Source: an uncultured Flavobacteriaceae bacterium (GTDB lineage: Bacteria > Bacteroidota > Bacteroidia > Flavobacteriales > Flavobacteriaceae). From it: a stretch of DNA of 64,000 nt. Location: the NCBI GenBank assembly GCA_947494565.1, contig CANLVG010000009.1, positions 62,001-126,000 of the forward strand. The letters run 5' to 3'. The notes beneath the pieces were generated by a model. It saw only the letters and a list, made by a program, of their open reading frames with translations. It ran no database searches and was not told the DNA's origin. A program made the translations under genes and the position numbers. Shown here piece by piece: positions 36,947 to 44,573 of this stretch (position 1 is its first letter; every line of letters begins with the position of its first letter).

Positions 36947-37882
36947 TTATTTACTTTTTGATTTTTCATTTTCGGAATCTTCAACAAAGGCGTCAATGAC
37001 GGTGGCAATCTCTTTTTCTTTTTGGATCTCATCAGAGAACAAGTGTTTGTACAACACCTTGTTGTCCACCTTCTCTTTGAGCACCAAGTCTGTATTTCGC
37101 GCAAACACCGAATCCCATTTGGCACGAACGGTTGCCCATTTAGCTTGTTCTTTTTGCCACCAGTCTGCCGCGGCCTGGCATTTTGAATTAGGAACTTTTA
37201 TATAGGTATTATATCCTTTCTCTTTGGCTAGCACGACATCTTTTTCACCTTCTTTTCGAATGATTTTCGAATTGTCTTGATCATGAATCCATCCATTTTC
37301 CGTGATTTCGTGTCGATTGCCGCGCAGCGTAATGTTATAATCCCCACGGGTCGTATATTCACGTCGAGGTAGGGGGGCAGGGGTAGTATTTTCCCAATAG
37401 CTTTTGCCGTCAACATGCACCCAAGTAGCGGATCCTTCATATCTCGGACTATCATCTACCTGATAGACCTTTTGGGTCCATTGTCCAGCAACCTCCGCTG
37501 GGCTCTTCTTTTCAAAGCCCCAATGATTATCTCCATTATATAGATAGAGGTCGGTGTTTTCGAAAAGCCAATCTTGCCGCCAGTGTTTTACGATCATGGG
37601 GTCGGCTGGGTTTCCGACTTGAAGAATATGCTGTATGACCACTTGATCGTCTTTGTCGGTTACCAATTGTGCCCATTCAAGCCCCTTGTCTACCTTATTC
37701 TTGGAAGGTCTATAGAGAGAATCTGTACTATAGTTGAAAGTTTCTGCAAAATTAAAGGTCACCTCATAACAGCCACACATCTTTTTTATGGCCTCTCGAT
37801 CCTGTTCATTATTGTTTTTTTGGGCGAAGGCCATCGTGCCTAAAAAGCAAAGGTATGCTGCTGCTATTATCAGTTTTTTCAT
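36947..37882 (-). CDS. DUF6607 family exported protein
   Basis: A 311-residue exported protein (signal peptide to FAQ). It carries the family pattern MCGCYEVTFNFAETF, IQHILQVGNP and IKHWRQDWLFENTDLYLY, which I recognise as DUF6607. Function is unknown; the gene repeatedly occurs beside HmuY/TonB heme loci in flavobacteria. It leads the leftward operon and has its own -7 box at 37921-37928, next to a candidate Fur operator. Confidence 0.87.
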   Translation of the reverse strand: MKKLIIAAAYLCFLGTMAFAQKNNNEQDREAIKKMCGCYEVTFNFAETFNYSTDSLYRPSKNKVDKGLEWAQLVTDKDDQVVIQHILQVGNPADPMIVKHWRQDWLFENTDLYLYNGDNHWGFEKKSPAEVAGQWTQKVYQVDDSPRYEGSATWVHVDGKSYWENTTPAPLPRREYTTRGDYNITLRGNRHEITENGWIHDQDNSKIIRKEGEKDVVLAKEKGYNTYIKVPNSKCQAAADWWQKEQAKWATVRAKWDSVFARNTDLVLKEKVDNKVLYKHLFSDEIQKEKEIATVIDAFVEDSENEKSKSK

Positions 37883-37920
37883 TTCAAAAAGATTAAATAT
37901 GGTTTCTAAAATTAATTCTT

Positions 37921-37928
37921 CAAAAATA
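37921..37928 (-). promoter_or_regulatory. -7 box of DUF6607 operon
   Basis: On the minus strand this reads TATTTTTG, an exact TAnnTTTG match, 38 nt before the DUF6607 ATG. Box A (37935-37957) lies 6 nt upstream of it and covers the -33 region. Confidence 0.5.
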
Positions 37929-37934
37929 TAAAAT

Positions 37935-37957
37935 TTATTTAGACTGATTAAAAATAA
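37935..37957. promoter_or_regulatory. Candidate Fur operator A (divergent DUF6607 / TonB promoters)
   Basis: TTATTTAGA, a 5-bp spacer (CTGAT) and TAAAAATAA: the 9-5-9 motif repeated at the other iron genes. It lies between the two divergent -7 boxes at 37921-37928 and 37962-37969, so occupancy would block both operons. Confidence 0.6.
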
Positions 37958-37961
37958 GATC

Positions 37962-37969
37962 TATATTTG
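37962..37969 (+). promoter_or_regulatory. -7 box of TonB receptor gene
   Basis: TATATTTG matches TAnnTTTG exactly, 18 nt before the ATG at 37988, giving a leader of about 12 nt. It is bracketed by operators A and A2. Confidence 0.5.
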
Positions 37970-37978
37970 TCAACAAAA

Positions 37979-38001
37979 TTATTAGGAATGATTCTAAATA
38001 A
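37979..38001. promoter_or_regulatory. Candidate Fur operator A2 over the TonB start codon
   Basis: TTATTAGGA, spacer ATGAT, TCTAAATAA: seven of nine left-arm and all nine right-arm bases match the best site (43088-43110), with the same 5-bp spacer. The start codon of the TonB receptor is inside the spacer. This site is weaker than A on its left arm. Confidence 0.45.
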
Positions 38002-40087
38002 GGTTGTAAGCCTTGTTTTCACGGTAGTTTTAATGGGCTCGTTATATGGGCAGGAAACAGCTGTCTCACAAGATTCTATCAGTATTCAAGATTTAGACGA
38101 GGTGGTTGTTACCGCAACACGGACCTATCGACAGCTTTCTTCCGTACCGTTGCCTGTAACCTTGATTTCTCAAAAACAGATTCAGCGCACTGGGGTTACA
38201 CGCTTGAATGAGATATTAAACGAGCAAACCGGAATCGTAATGACTCCTGACGCCACAATTGGTGGAGGTGAGGGTGTACAGATTCAGGGTGTCGCTTCAG
38301 ATTACATCATGATATTGATTGATGGGGTGCCCGTTGTGGGAAGAAGTTCGGGGAACTTGGATTTAAGTCGTTTTGCGATCGGAAATATCAAGCAAATCGA
38401 GATAGTAAAAGGGCCTTCATCGAGTTTGTTTGGGTCCGAAGCGCTTGGGGGTGTCATCAATATCATTACGGAAAAACCAACTTCTGATAGCGTTTCAGGA
38501 CAGGCCGGGCATAGGGCCGCAACGTTCAACAATCAAAATACAAATGTGAGTTTGGGGCAAAGCCGTGGTGACTTCGGATATTTTATTTTTGCAGATCGCT
38601 TAAGTACAAATGGTTTTGATCTGGCCTCTGGAGATGAAAGCCAAACAGTTAACCCGTTCTATAACTACACCTTAAATGGGCGGGTATATTTTGATATTGG
38701 TGAAAAGATCAAGGTCTTTACGTCGGGACGCTACTTTTTCCAAGAATTCGATATTGATCCAAGTACCAGTAAAGAACAAGACGCCAATGTGCAGTTAAGG
38801 GTCGATCATCGACTTTCCAAGAATTCGAATCTTCAATACGAGTTGTACTACACGCGATATTTTACCGATGAAAAAACCGTCGATCCCCTTGACAATATGC
38901 TTTTGATAGCGAACGATTTCAATCAGCAATTGTTTCGTCCTGAAGTACGCTTCAATCACAGTTTTAAAGCGAACAATACCTTAACCGTAGGTGCTGGATA
39001 CAATTTCGAGACCCTCGACCGTTCCCTATTTGCCGATGTCGTACGTTTCGATTCCCAGTATATGTTCGCGCAATACGACTTTAAACCAATAGATAAGTTG
39101 AACATCATTGCTGGAGCCCGGTTCGATACGCACAGCGAATACAATTCACAATTGAGTCCGAAATTCTCTGCGAGATATGATTTCAATGACAAGTTCGCTT
39201 TCAAGGCTTCAGTAGGTAGCGGTTTTAAGGCCCCGGATTTCAGACAACTCTATTTGGACTTTACAAACGCGGCCGGAGGTGGATATTCCGTCTTTGGAAA
39301 AGAGGTCGAAGCGGAGGGCATACAACGACTAGTGACCAATAATGAAATCGCAAACCTGGTCGTTGACGATAATGATTTGGGTCAACGACTAAATGCAGAG
39401 CGTTCTATCGGTTATAATGCGGGCTTTACTTATATCCATGGAAAGGTCACTGCGGATATTAACTTCTTTCGAAATGATTTTGACAACCTGATCGACACTC
39501 GAATATTGGCCTCGAAACGCAATGGCCAAAATGTGTTCGGGTATATCAACCGTGAAAGCGTTTATACCCAAGGGCTAGAATTTAATGTCAAGTACCGTAT
39601 CATGGAAAACCTAAACCTTTCAGGAGGATATCAATTGCTCTATGCTTTTGACAATAACAAGGAAGATGCCTTGAACAATGGCGAAGTTTTTGGCCGTGAT
39701 CCAGAGACCTTACAAACTATTCGTTTAACAAAAGACGATTATTTCGGTTTGGAAAACCGCTCACGCCATACGTTGAACGCCAAGGTTTTTTATGAAGTAC
39801 CAAAGTGGGGTGCCAATGCCAATTTAAGAGTGGTGTATAGAAGTAGATTCGGTTTGACAGACCGGAACGGAAACGATTTGTTGGATGATTTCGACGATTC
39901 TTTTGTCCCTGGATATGCATTGGTCAACCTCACTTTAGGAAAGACGTTCTACGAAAAGTATCAATTGCAATTGGGAGCGAACAACCTTTTGGATTTCAAG
40001 GGACAAAACCCGTTAGCGGTCCAAGACAACGAAATTCTGGTGAATCCTGGAATACAATTATTTACACGTTTAACTTTTCAATTTTAA
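37988..40087 (+). CDS. TonB-dependent receptor, heme/iron type
   Basis: A 699-residue outer-membrane receptor. After the signal peptide (to YGQE) comes the plug: DLDEVVVTATRTYRQLSSVP (TonB-box-like start), ILNEQTGIVM, VQIQGVASDYIMILIDGVPVVGR, IEIVKGPSSSLFGSEALGGVINI. The beta barrel fills the rest and ends LFTRLTFQF with a terminal Phe. The following HmuY-like gene points to heme. The ATG at 37988 gives the signal peptide; a TTG seven codons earlier is in frame but less likely. Confidence 0.93.
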   Translation: MILNKVVSLVFTVVLMGSLYGQETAVSQDSISIQDLDEVVVTATRTYRQLSSVPLPVTLISQKQIQRTGVTRLNEILNEQTGIVMTPDATIGGGEGVQIQGVASDYIMILIDGVPVVGRSSGNLDLSRFAIGNIKQIEIVKGPSSSLFGSEALGGVINIITEKPTSDSVSGQAGHRAATFNNQNTNVSLGQSRGDFGYFIFADRLSTNGFDLASGDESQTVNPFYNYTLNGRVYFDIGEKIKVFTSGRYFFQEFDIDPSTSKEQDANVQLRVDHRLSKNSNLQYELYYTRYFTDEKTVDPLDNMLLIANDFNQQLFRPEVRFNHSFKANNTLTVGAGYNFETLDRSLFADVVRFDSQYMFAQYDFKPIDKLNIIAGARFDTHSEYNSQLSPKFSARYDFNDKFAFKASVGSGFKAPDFRQLYLDFTNAAGGGYSVFGKEVEAEGIQRLVTNNEIANLVVDDNDLGQRLNAERSIGYNAGFTYIHGKVTADINFFRNDFDNLIDTRILASKRNGQNVFGYINRESVYTQGLEFNVKYRIMENLNLSGGYQLLYAFDNNKEDALNNGEVFGRDPETLQTIRLTKDDYFGLENRSRHTLNAKVFYEVPKWGANANLRVVYRSRFGLTDRNGNDLLDDFDDSFVPGYALVNLTLGKTFYEKYQLQLGANNLLDFKGQNPLAVQDNEILVNPGIQLFTRLTFQF

Positions 40088-40107
40088 ATTTCAAAACAAG
40101 CATGACT

Positions 40108-40980
40108 ATGAAAACAACACTAAAATTATGTACAATGCTATTAGTGCTCTCCGGATTTGTATCCTGTAGCGATGACGACGATCCGGTGGCGGAGTTTACG
40201 GTGACCGCTATCACCCCGGAGTCGGGAACTGTTGGAACGGAAATTACGATTACCGGAACCGATTTTCCTTCGGATGCCGGTAGTATCAATTTGACTTTTG
40301 GCGGTGTTTCTGCCACAATCAATTCGGTGAGTAGCACCCAAATCGTCACTTCAATCCCGGCTGGCGCTACCTCAGGGGAGGTAAGTATTGTAGCCAACGG
40401 TACCACAAAGGCAGCGACGACGAGCTTTACCGTATGGTCGGATTTGGTGACGGGTACTATGGAGAATTTATTTGCCCCGCAAATAGGAGGTCAAGGCCAA
40501 GGCGATATAGGAGGTGAGTTTACGAAGTTCAGCTTTGCCTCCGGAGAAGTTACTACAAGTGATACGGAATGGGATATTGCGTTCAGGGGTACGACTATTG
40601 CTGTCAATGGTGGCGATGTAACAGGAACCAATGATGAACCAGAACGCAACGGAAATGGCGCTGCTGCCATCGTTGATGGTATTTTTAGTGAAGTGAACTC
40701 CGCTGATGGACTAAGTTTCGCTCAAGATGCCGCTGCTGTTTTCGCAATTCCTACGGGAAGTGATAATGGTTGGTATAACTATAACTTCATGACCAACGTG
40801 ATTTCACCAATACCGGGAAAAGTATTGGTATTCAGAACATTTGATGGTAGATACGCCAAAGTGGAAGTCTTAAGCTATTATGAAAACGCCCCGACCAATC
40901 CGGACGGTTTTGCCGATGCAGCCCGCTATTACACGTTTAATTATGTGTATAACCCGAATGAAGAACAGACCGATTTTTGA
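40108..40980 (+). CDS. HmuY-like heme-binding lipoprotein with N-terminal TIG domain
   Basis: A 290-residue exported lipoprotein (lipobox near GFVSC, then an acidic SDDDD anchor). Residues about 30-115 form an IPT/TIG domain (VTAITPESGTVGTEITITG). The rest resembles HmuY: DTEWDIAFRGTTIAVNGG near residue 157 and the end YYTFNYVYNPNEEQTDF. HmuY captures heme and passes it to the TonB receptor; here the receptor gene is 20 nt upstream. The fusion with a TIG domain is less usual. The ATG at 40102 is another possible start. The heme ligands cannot be confirmed by eye. Confidence 0.8.
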   Translation: MKTTLKLCTMLLVLSGFVSCSDDDDPVAEFTVTAITPESGTVGTEITITGTDFPSDAGSINLTFGGVSATINSVSSTQIVTSIPAGATSGEVSIVANGTTKAATTSFTVWSDLVTGTMENLFAPQIGGQGQGDIGGEFTKFSFASGEVTTSDTEWDIAFRGTTIAVNGGDVTGTNDEPERNGNGAAAIVDGIFSEVNSADGLSFAQDAAAVFAIPTGSDNGWYNYNFMTNVISPIPGKVLVFRTFDGRYAKVEVLSYYENAPTNPDGFADAARYYTFNYVYNPNEEQTDF

Positions 40981-41213
40981 CGAAGGAATAAATCGTTTTT
41001 TCTTTACTCAACGAATGATGTTAAAGGAGGGTAGAACCTGATATCCTAAAAACGACAATCCGCTTTTTTGGCAAGTAGTGACCAACTGGAAAAACTATAG
41101 TTATCGTAGCGCTCTAGATACAGTGTTTTAGAATCTCTTCGTTCGTGTATCAATACAAGAGCAACAAAACCGTAAAGCAGACGAAATAGCACCACTATAA
41201 ATTCCGAAACAAA

Positions 41214-41552
41214 ATGGAGCTGATATATAAAAATGATTATGGGGCCGTGTTTCATGTGAACAATAGTCCTAATCCCGCCTGTGAGATGCAGCTCGTGATT
41301 GACACGGTAGGTCTATTTATGTCGCGAGCTGATTTGGACCATTTGTTAGCAATAGTCATTAAATCACACGAACCTTGCTATTGCGAGGAATGTGGGGGTC
41401 AATGCAATAAGATTTGGTGTGCCAACCCCTTGATCGATATCTGCCTTAAAGTAGATGAAGCCATTTTGCGCCAAATGGAAGATTTAATACGCGGAACGCA
41501 ATTCATGTTAAATATGGATAGTACGCTGCAGCAGTATCGCTTGAAAATGTAG
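41214..41552 (+). CDS. Small Cys-motif protein, paralog of the gene at 32341
   Basis: A 112-residue soluble protein of unknown function. It shares order and spacing with the 119-residue protein at 32341-32700: an N-terminal NDYGAVFHVNNSP segment, QLVIDTVGLFMSRADLDHLL, a Cys cluster (PCYCEECGGQCNKIWC, five cysteines), and LKVDEAILRQMEDLIRGTQFMLNMDS at the end. It lies beside the Fur gene, tail to tail (10 nt apart). I see no box of the 9-5-9 type at its start, so its regulation is unclear. Confidence 0.8.
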   Translation: MELIYKNDYGAVFHVNNSPNPACEMQLVIDTVGLFMSRADLDHLLAIVIKSHEPCYCEECGGQCNKIWCANPLIDICLKVDEAILRQMEDLIRGTQFMLNMDSTLQQYRLKM

Positions 41553-41562
41553 CGGAAAGTGC

Positions 41563-42048
41563 CTACATTTCGCTTACGATGTTCACGATATCGGTGTGTT
41601 CTTGAGTAGAGGCGCTGTTGCGGGTACCGTAAAAATATAGGGAGTGTTCGTCAATTTTGACATCGAAAATTTCTTCAATGGTTTCCTTGATTTTTTCGAT
41701 TCTGGGGTCACAGAATTCCAAAACTTCGCCGGTATCCGTTAAGATGATATGATCGTGATTGCTTTTGAAGAAAGATTTTTCATATTGGGCCACTTTGTTG
41801 CCAAACTGATGCTTGCGTACTAAATGGCAATCGAGCAAAAGCTCCATGGTATTGTATAAGGTCGCACGGCTTACCCTATAATTCTTGTTTTTCATTTGAA
41901 CATATAACGAATCGATATCTAAATGGTCATCATTATTGTAAATCTCCTCCAGAATAGCATAACGTTCAGGGGTCTTTCGATGTCCGTTTTCTTCCAAAAA
42001 GGCGGTAAATACTCCCTTTATGATACTAAAACTACTTTCGCAGGCCAT
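41563..42048 (-). CDS. fur: Fur family transcriptional regulator
   Basis: A 161-residue ferric-uptake-type repressor. The winged helix covers 1-85 ([37 protein letters not shown]) and the dimerisation domain follows with [25 protein letters not shown] and DEHSLYFYG. The structural CxxC pairs of E. coli Fur are absent, as in other flavobacterial members. It sits in the middle of the iron island and is the likely reader of the 9-5-9 boxes; zinc or peroxide sensing (Zur, PerR) cannot be excluded from sequence alone. Confidence 0.92.
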   Translation of the reverse strand: MACESSFSIIKGVFTAFLEENGHRKTPERYAILEEIYNNDDHLDIDSLYVQMKNKNYRVSRATLYNTMELLLDCHLVRKHQFGNKVAQYEKSFFKSNHDHIILTDTGEVLEFCDPRIEKIKETIEEIFDVKIDEHSLYFYGTRNSASTQEHTDIVNIVSEM

Positions 42049-42256
42049 AAAAATTCTTTTTATAAAGTTACGGATTTGATTTTGTTTTTACGGTTGTTTA
42101 AGCATACAAGAAGGACTTTCCCGATTCTAGGGATTTTTTAACTCAGACAGTAATCATCTCGAAAATGCTTAACCCAACCTCAGGCGCTTTCTACTTCTGT
42201 ATGGGCACTTCTGTTGTTACGTAGTAAAAGGGGTATTCGATTCGTCTAATTCTCAT

Positions 42257-42264
42257 TAACTTTG
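42257..42264 (+). promoter_or_regulatory. -7 box of ferritin gene
   Basis: TAACTTTG matches TAnnTTTG, 15 nt before the ferritin ATG. No 9-5-9 box overlaps it, so ferritin is not under the same operator. Confidence 0.4.
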
Positions 42265-42279
42265 CTAAAAATAGTATCG

Positions 42280-42786
42280 ATGAACAAAAAAATAGAAACA
42301 TTACTAAATGACCAGATAAAATACGAGGCAAATGCCTCAATGCACTATTTGGCGATGGCCTCATGGGCAGACGCCCAAGGGTACAATGGCATTGCGGAAT
42401 TCTTCTATTCACAGTCGGAAGAAGAACGGGTACACATGATCAAATTAGTGAAGTTCGTCAATGAACGTGGAGGAAAGGTCGAGGTTTCCGCTTTGGAAAA
42501 ACCCAAGGCGTCCTATAATTCATTACGGGAGCTATTTGAGGCATTTCTAAAGAGCGAGATGTTCGTTACGGAGCGGATCAACCATGTGATTTACGAATGT
42601 CTAAATGTTCAAGACTATAATGTTCACAATTTCATGCAATGGTACGTGACAGAACAACTGGAAGAAGAAGCTGTAGCCCGCACCTTATTGGATAAACTGA
42701 ATATTATCGGCGATGATAAGTCCGGACATTATATGTTCGATCGAGATATCAATACGATCGCAACTTCAGTGGATGTAGAAGAATAG
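42280..42786 (+). CDS. ftnA: Ferritin (non-heme)
   Basis: A 168-residue iron-storage protein with the four-helix ferritin fold and ferroxidase ligands in YEANASMHYLAMASW and SQSEEERVHMIKLVKF, and a later YVTEQLEEE. It stores iron as ferric mineral in a 24-mer. The ATG at 42280 is preferred to an in-frame TTG six codons upstream. It faces away from fur. A strong terminator follows. Confidence 0.95.
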   Translation: MNKKIETLLNDQIKYEANASMHYLAMASWADAQGYNGIAEFFYSQSEEERVHMIKLVKFVNERGGKVEVSALEKPKASYNSLRELFEAFLKSEMFVTERINHVIYECLNVQDYNVHNFMQWYVTEQLEEEAVARTLLDKLNIIGDDKSGHYMFDRDINTIATSVDVEE

Positions 42787-42813
42787 GTTTCACGATTGTT
42801 GAAAAAAATTTAT

Positions 42814-42842
42814 AAGATGCCGTCTGTCGGCATCTTTTTTTT
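42814..42842 (+). terminator. Ferritin terminator
   Basis: AAGATGCCG (42814-42822), loop TCTGT, CGGCATCTT (42828-42836) and a run of T to 42842. The T-run runs into the promoter of the next mini-gene. Confidence 0.88.
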
Positions 42843-42843
42843 G

Positions 42844-42851
42844 TAGTTTTG
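42844..42851 (+). promoter_or_regulatory. -7 box of the Cys/Lys-rich peptide gene
   Basis: TAGTTTTG, the same octamer as at 43136-43143, three bases before operator B. No -33 TTG was found at a normal distance because the ferritin hairpin is there. Confidence 0.45.
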
Positions 42852-42854
42852 TTA

Positions 42855-42877
42855 TTATTTAGATTTAATAAAAATAA
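42855..42877. promoter_or_regulatory. Candidate Fur operator B (mini-gene)
   Basis: TTATTTAGA, spacer TTTAA, TAAAAATAA. It covers the expected transcription start and ends on the A of the ATG at 42877. The right arm equals that of boxes A and E exactly. Confidence 0.6.
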
Positions 42878-43017
42878 TGAAATCAGTAGTATTTGTGAGT
42901 CCCTGTATTATAGTTGCCTCTGATTGTGGGGGTTGCGTTGGTACTCCAAAAAAGAAGTGCTGTAAAAAATACAAGAAGAAAGGGAAGAGCAATTGCAGAC
43001 GCTGCCCTAGACTTTAA
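42877..43017 (+). CDS. 46-residue Cys/Lys-rich peptide, probable iron-regulated gene
   Basis: An unannotated-size gene of 46 residues: MKSVVFVSPCIIVASDCGGC, then VGTPKKKCCKKYKKKGKS and NCRRCPRL. It has seven cysteines and thirteen Lys/Arg in a short C-terminal tract. The N-terminal half is hydrophobic enough for a membrane or export signal, although no standard lipobox is present. A -7 box and operator B precede it in the same layout as at the DUF4856 and imelysin genes, which is the main argument that it is real. It lies between ferritin and the DUF4856 operon. Function unknown; metal or heme binding, or trafficking, is conceivable. Confidence 0.6.
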   Translation: MKSVVFVSPCIIVASDCGGCVGTPKKKCCKKYKKKGKSNCRRCPRL

Positions 43018-43087
43018 CGACTGCCATTTAATGCCCTCCAAGCTGCTCTGCTGTCTCCAACACGCTCAAAATGTTAAAAATGAAAAT

Positions 43088-43110
43088 TTATTTAGAATAA
43101 TTCTAAATAA
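43088..43110. promoter_or_regulatory. Candidate Fur operator C (perfect palindrome)
   Basis: TTATTTAGA, ATAAT, TCTAAATAA. The symmetry extends to a perfect 31-bp palindrome at 43084-43114 (two 15-bp arms about one base), the best of the set. It overlaps the -33 TTTG at 43112-43115. Confidence 0.7.
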
Positions 43111-43111
43111 A

Positions 43112-43143
43112 TTTGGCAGCTAATCTGTGTTGATTTAGTTTTG
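43112..43143 (+). promoter_or_regulatory. Promoter of DUF4856 operon
   Basis: TTTG at 43112-43115 and TAGTTTTG at 43136-43143, 20 nt apart, match both Bacteroidota elements. The ATG is 34 nt after the -7 box. Operators C and D bracket it. Confidence 0.6.
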
Positions 43144-43147
43144 TGTT

Positions 43148-43170
43148 TTATTTAAAACAAGTCTAAATAA
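43148..43170. promoter_or_regulatory. Candidate Fur operator D (DUF4856 start)
   Basis: TTATTTAAA, ACAAG, TCTAAATAA: eight of nine and nine of nine matches to box C. It sits on the expected start of transcription, just before the ATG at 43178. Confidence 0.6.
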
Positions 43171-43177
43171 ATATAGA

Positions 43178-44479
43178 ATGAAAAAAGTATTACTTATCCT
43201 TGCCTTTCCTGCCGTAATCTTCACTACGTCTTGTTCCTCCGATGATAATGATCCTCCTATTGTAGCTATTGATCCAACCTGCACGGATGGTGTGCAGAAC
43301 GGTGATGAGACCGGGGTCGATTGTGGTGGTAGTTGCACTCCATGTACAGCGGCGATCGACAACCCAGCGAGCTATACTTTCGAAAGAGATGGTGAGTCCA
43401 CGATTAGTTTTGACGGCCAGACCACACGATTGAAGATGGGTGATGAACTATTAAGTGCGTTCAAAGTGGAAACCAATACCGCTGAGAAAATACAGGCCAT
43501 GTACGCCCATTTAGAAGGTGTTATGGATTTTGAGGATGCCGATTTAAACGCCTCCGATAAGAATATACGGAGTAAAACGGCGGCATCGGCCGACTATTTC
43601 AGTGCCAATGCCACCGATCAAGCCTTGATCCGTGCAGATTTTGATGGATGGATTAGCGCTCAGGTGACTGAAGTCTTTCCTAACTGGGGGGTAGTCGCAA
43701 CCGCGGGTACAGCTGGCCAATTGGCAGATGGGTCTTCTACCAGGTATGTCAGCGCCAAAGGGTTGGAATATAACCAACTGTTCAATAAAGGACTTATTGG
43801 CGCATTGACCGTAGATCAAGCTTTGAACAACTATTTGAGCCCGGCGGTACTCGATGCTGGTGAAAATCGGGCCGATAATGATGAAAATGTCGTGGCAGAA
43901 GGCAAACCCTACACGAACATGGAACACAAATGGGATGAGGCCTATGGATATGTTTTCGGACTCAATGCCGATTCCGCAGATCCGAATGCGGATTTGGGGG
44001 CTGATAGTTTCCTCAACAAATACGTGGGTCGAGTAGAGGGGGATGCCGATTTCGCGGGTATCGCCGATGATATTTTTCAGGCCTTTAAGCTTGGCCGGGC
44101 GGCAATAGTGGCAAAAGCGTATGATGTGCGCGATGAACAAGCTGAACTCATTAAGGAGAAAATATCCGAGATAATCGGTATTCGAGCGGTATACTACTTG
44201 CAACAGGCAAAAGTGCCTTTGGCCGGAGAGACACCTGCATATGGCACGGCCTTTCATGACCTGTCGGAAGGATACGGTTTTATTTATAGCCTACAATTTA
44301 CGCGAAAGCCAAATTCATCTGATGCTTACTTCACAAAAGCAGAGGTTGATGCCTTCTTGACAGATTTGATGGACGACGGTGCAAACGGGCTTTGGGATGT
44401 GACCCCCGAAACCCTTGACGGCATTGCGACCGCCATTGCGGAGCGATTCGATTTTACATTGGCCCAGGCGGCAGAATAG
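43178..44479 (+). CDS. DUF4856 domain lipoprotein
   Basis: A 433-residue exported protein with a lipoprotein signal (FPAVIFTTSC, then SSDDND). A CTDGVQNGDETGVDCGG-type Cys motif follows near residue 36, frequent in flavobacterial surface proteins. The rest matches by eye DUF4856 (YTFERDGESTISFDGQTTRL, ADYFSANATDQ, KWDEAYGYVFG). Its function is not known; the family is found with imelysin and TonB receptors. It opens the rightward iron operon. Confidence 0.85.
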   Translation: MKKVLLILAFPAVIFTTSCSSDDNDPPIVAIDPTCTDGVQNGDETGVDCGGSCTPCTAAIDNPASYTFERDGESTISFDGQTTRLKMGDELLSAFKVETNTAEKIQAMYAHLEGVMDFEDADLNASDKNIRSKTAASADYFSANATDQALIRADFDGWISAQVTEVFPNWGVVATAGTAGQLADGSSTRYVSAKGLEYNQLFNKGLIGALTVDQALNNYLSPAVLDAGENRADNDENVVAEGKPYTNMEHKWDEAYGYVFGLNADSADPNADLGADSFLNKYVGRVEGDADFAGIADDIFQAFKLGRAAIVAKAYDVRDEQAELIKEKISEIIGIRAVYYLQQAKVPLAGETPAYGTAFHDLSEGYGFIYSLQFTRKPNSSDAYFTKAEVDAFLTDLMDDGANGLWDVTPETLDGIATAIAERFDFTLAQAAE

Positions 44480-44498
44480 TTTTTTTGAAATTTTAAAA

Positions 44499-44540
44499 AA
44501 AAGGCGGCTTGTTCTTAGGTTAGAACAGGCTGCTTTTTTA
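44499..44540 (+). terminator. Hairpin between DUF4856 and imelysin
   Basis: An imperfect stem (left arm ending TTGTTCT, right arm starting AGAACA) with a T-run to 44540. It could attenuate read-through and so give DUF4856 and imelysin different levels; imelysin has its own promoter. Confidence 0.5.
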
Positions 44541-44546
44541 CTTTTG
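44539..44546 (+). promoter_or_regulatory. -7 box of imelysin gene
   Basis: TACTTTTG fits TAnnTTTG and lies one base before operator E. The nearest TTG is too far upstream to be a good -33 element. Confidence 0.4.
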
Positions 44547-44547
44547 T

Positions 44548-44570
44548 TTACTTAGAATAAATAAAAATAA
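44548..44570. promoter_or_regulatory. Candidate Fur operator E (imelysin)
   Basis: TTACTTAGA, ATAAA, TAAAAATAA: eight of nine left-arm matches and the same right arm as boxes A and B. The ATG is 3 nt after it. Confidence 0.55.
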
Positions 44571-44573
44571 GAA

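Noticed and set aside
35446-37125. Upstream extension of the ankyrin gene
   Set aside because: It would overlap DUF6607 in another frame and lacks a signal peptide; the ATG at 36939 fits the operon spacing.
42914-43123. 69-residue plus-strand frame over the Cys-rich gene
   Set aside because: It is out of phase with the peptide that has the promoter layout and it runs through operator C, so it is most likely a shadow.
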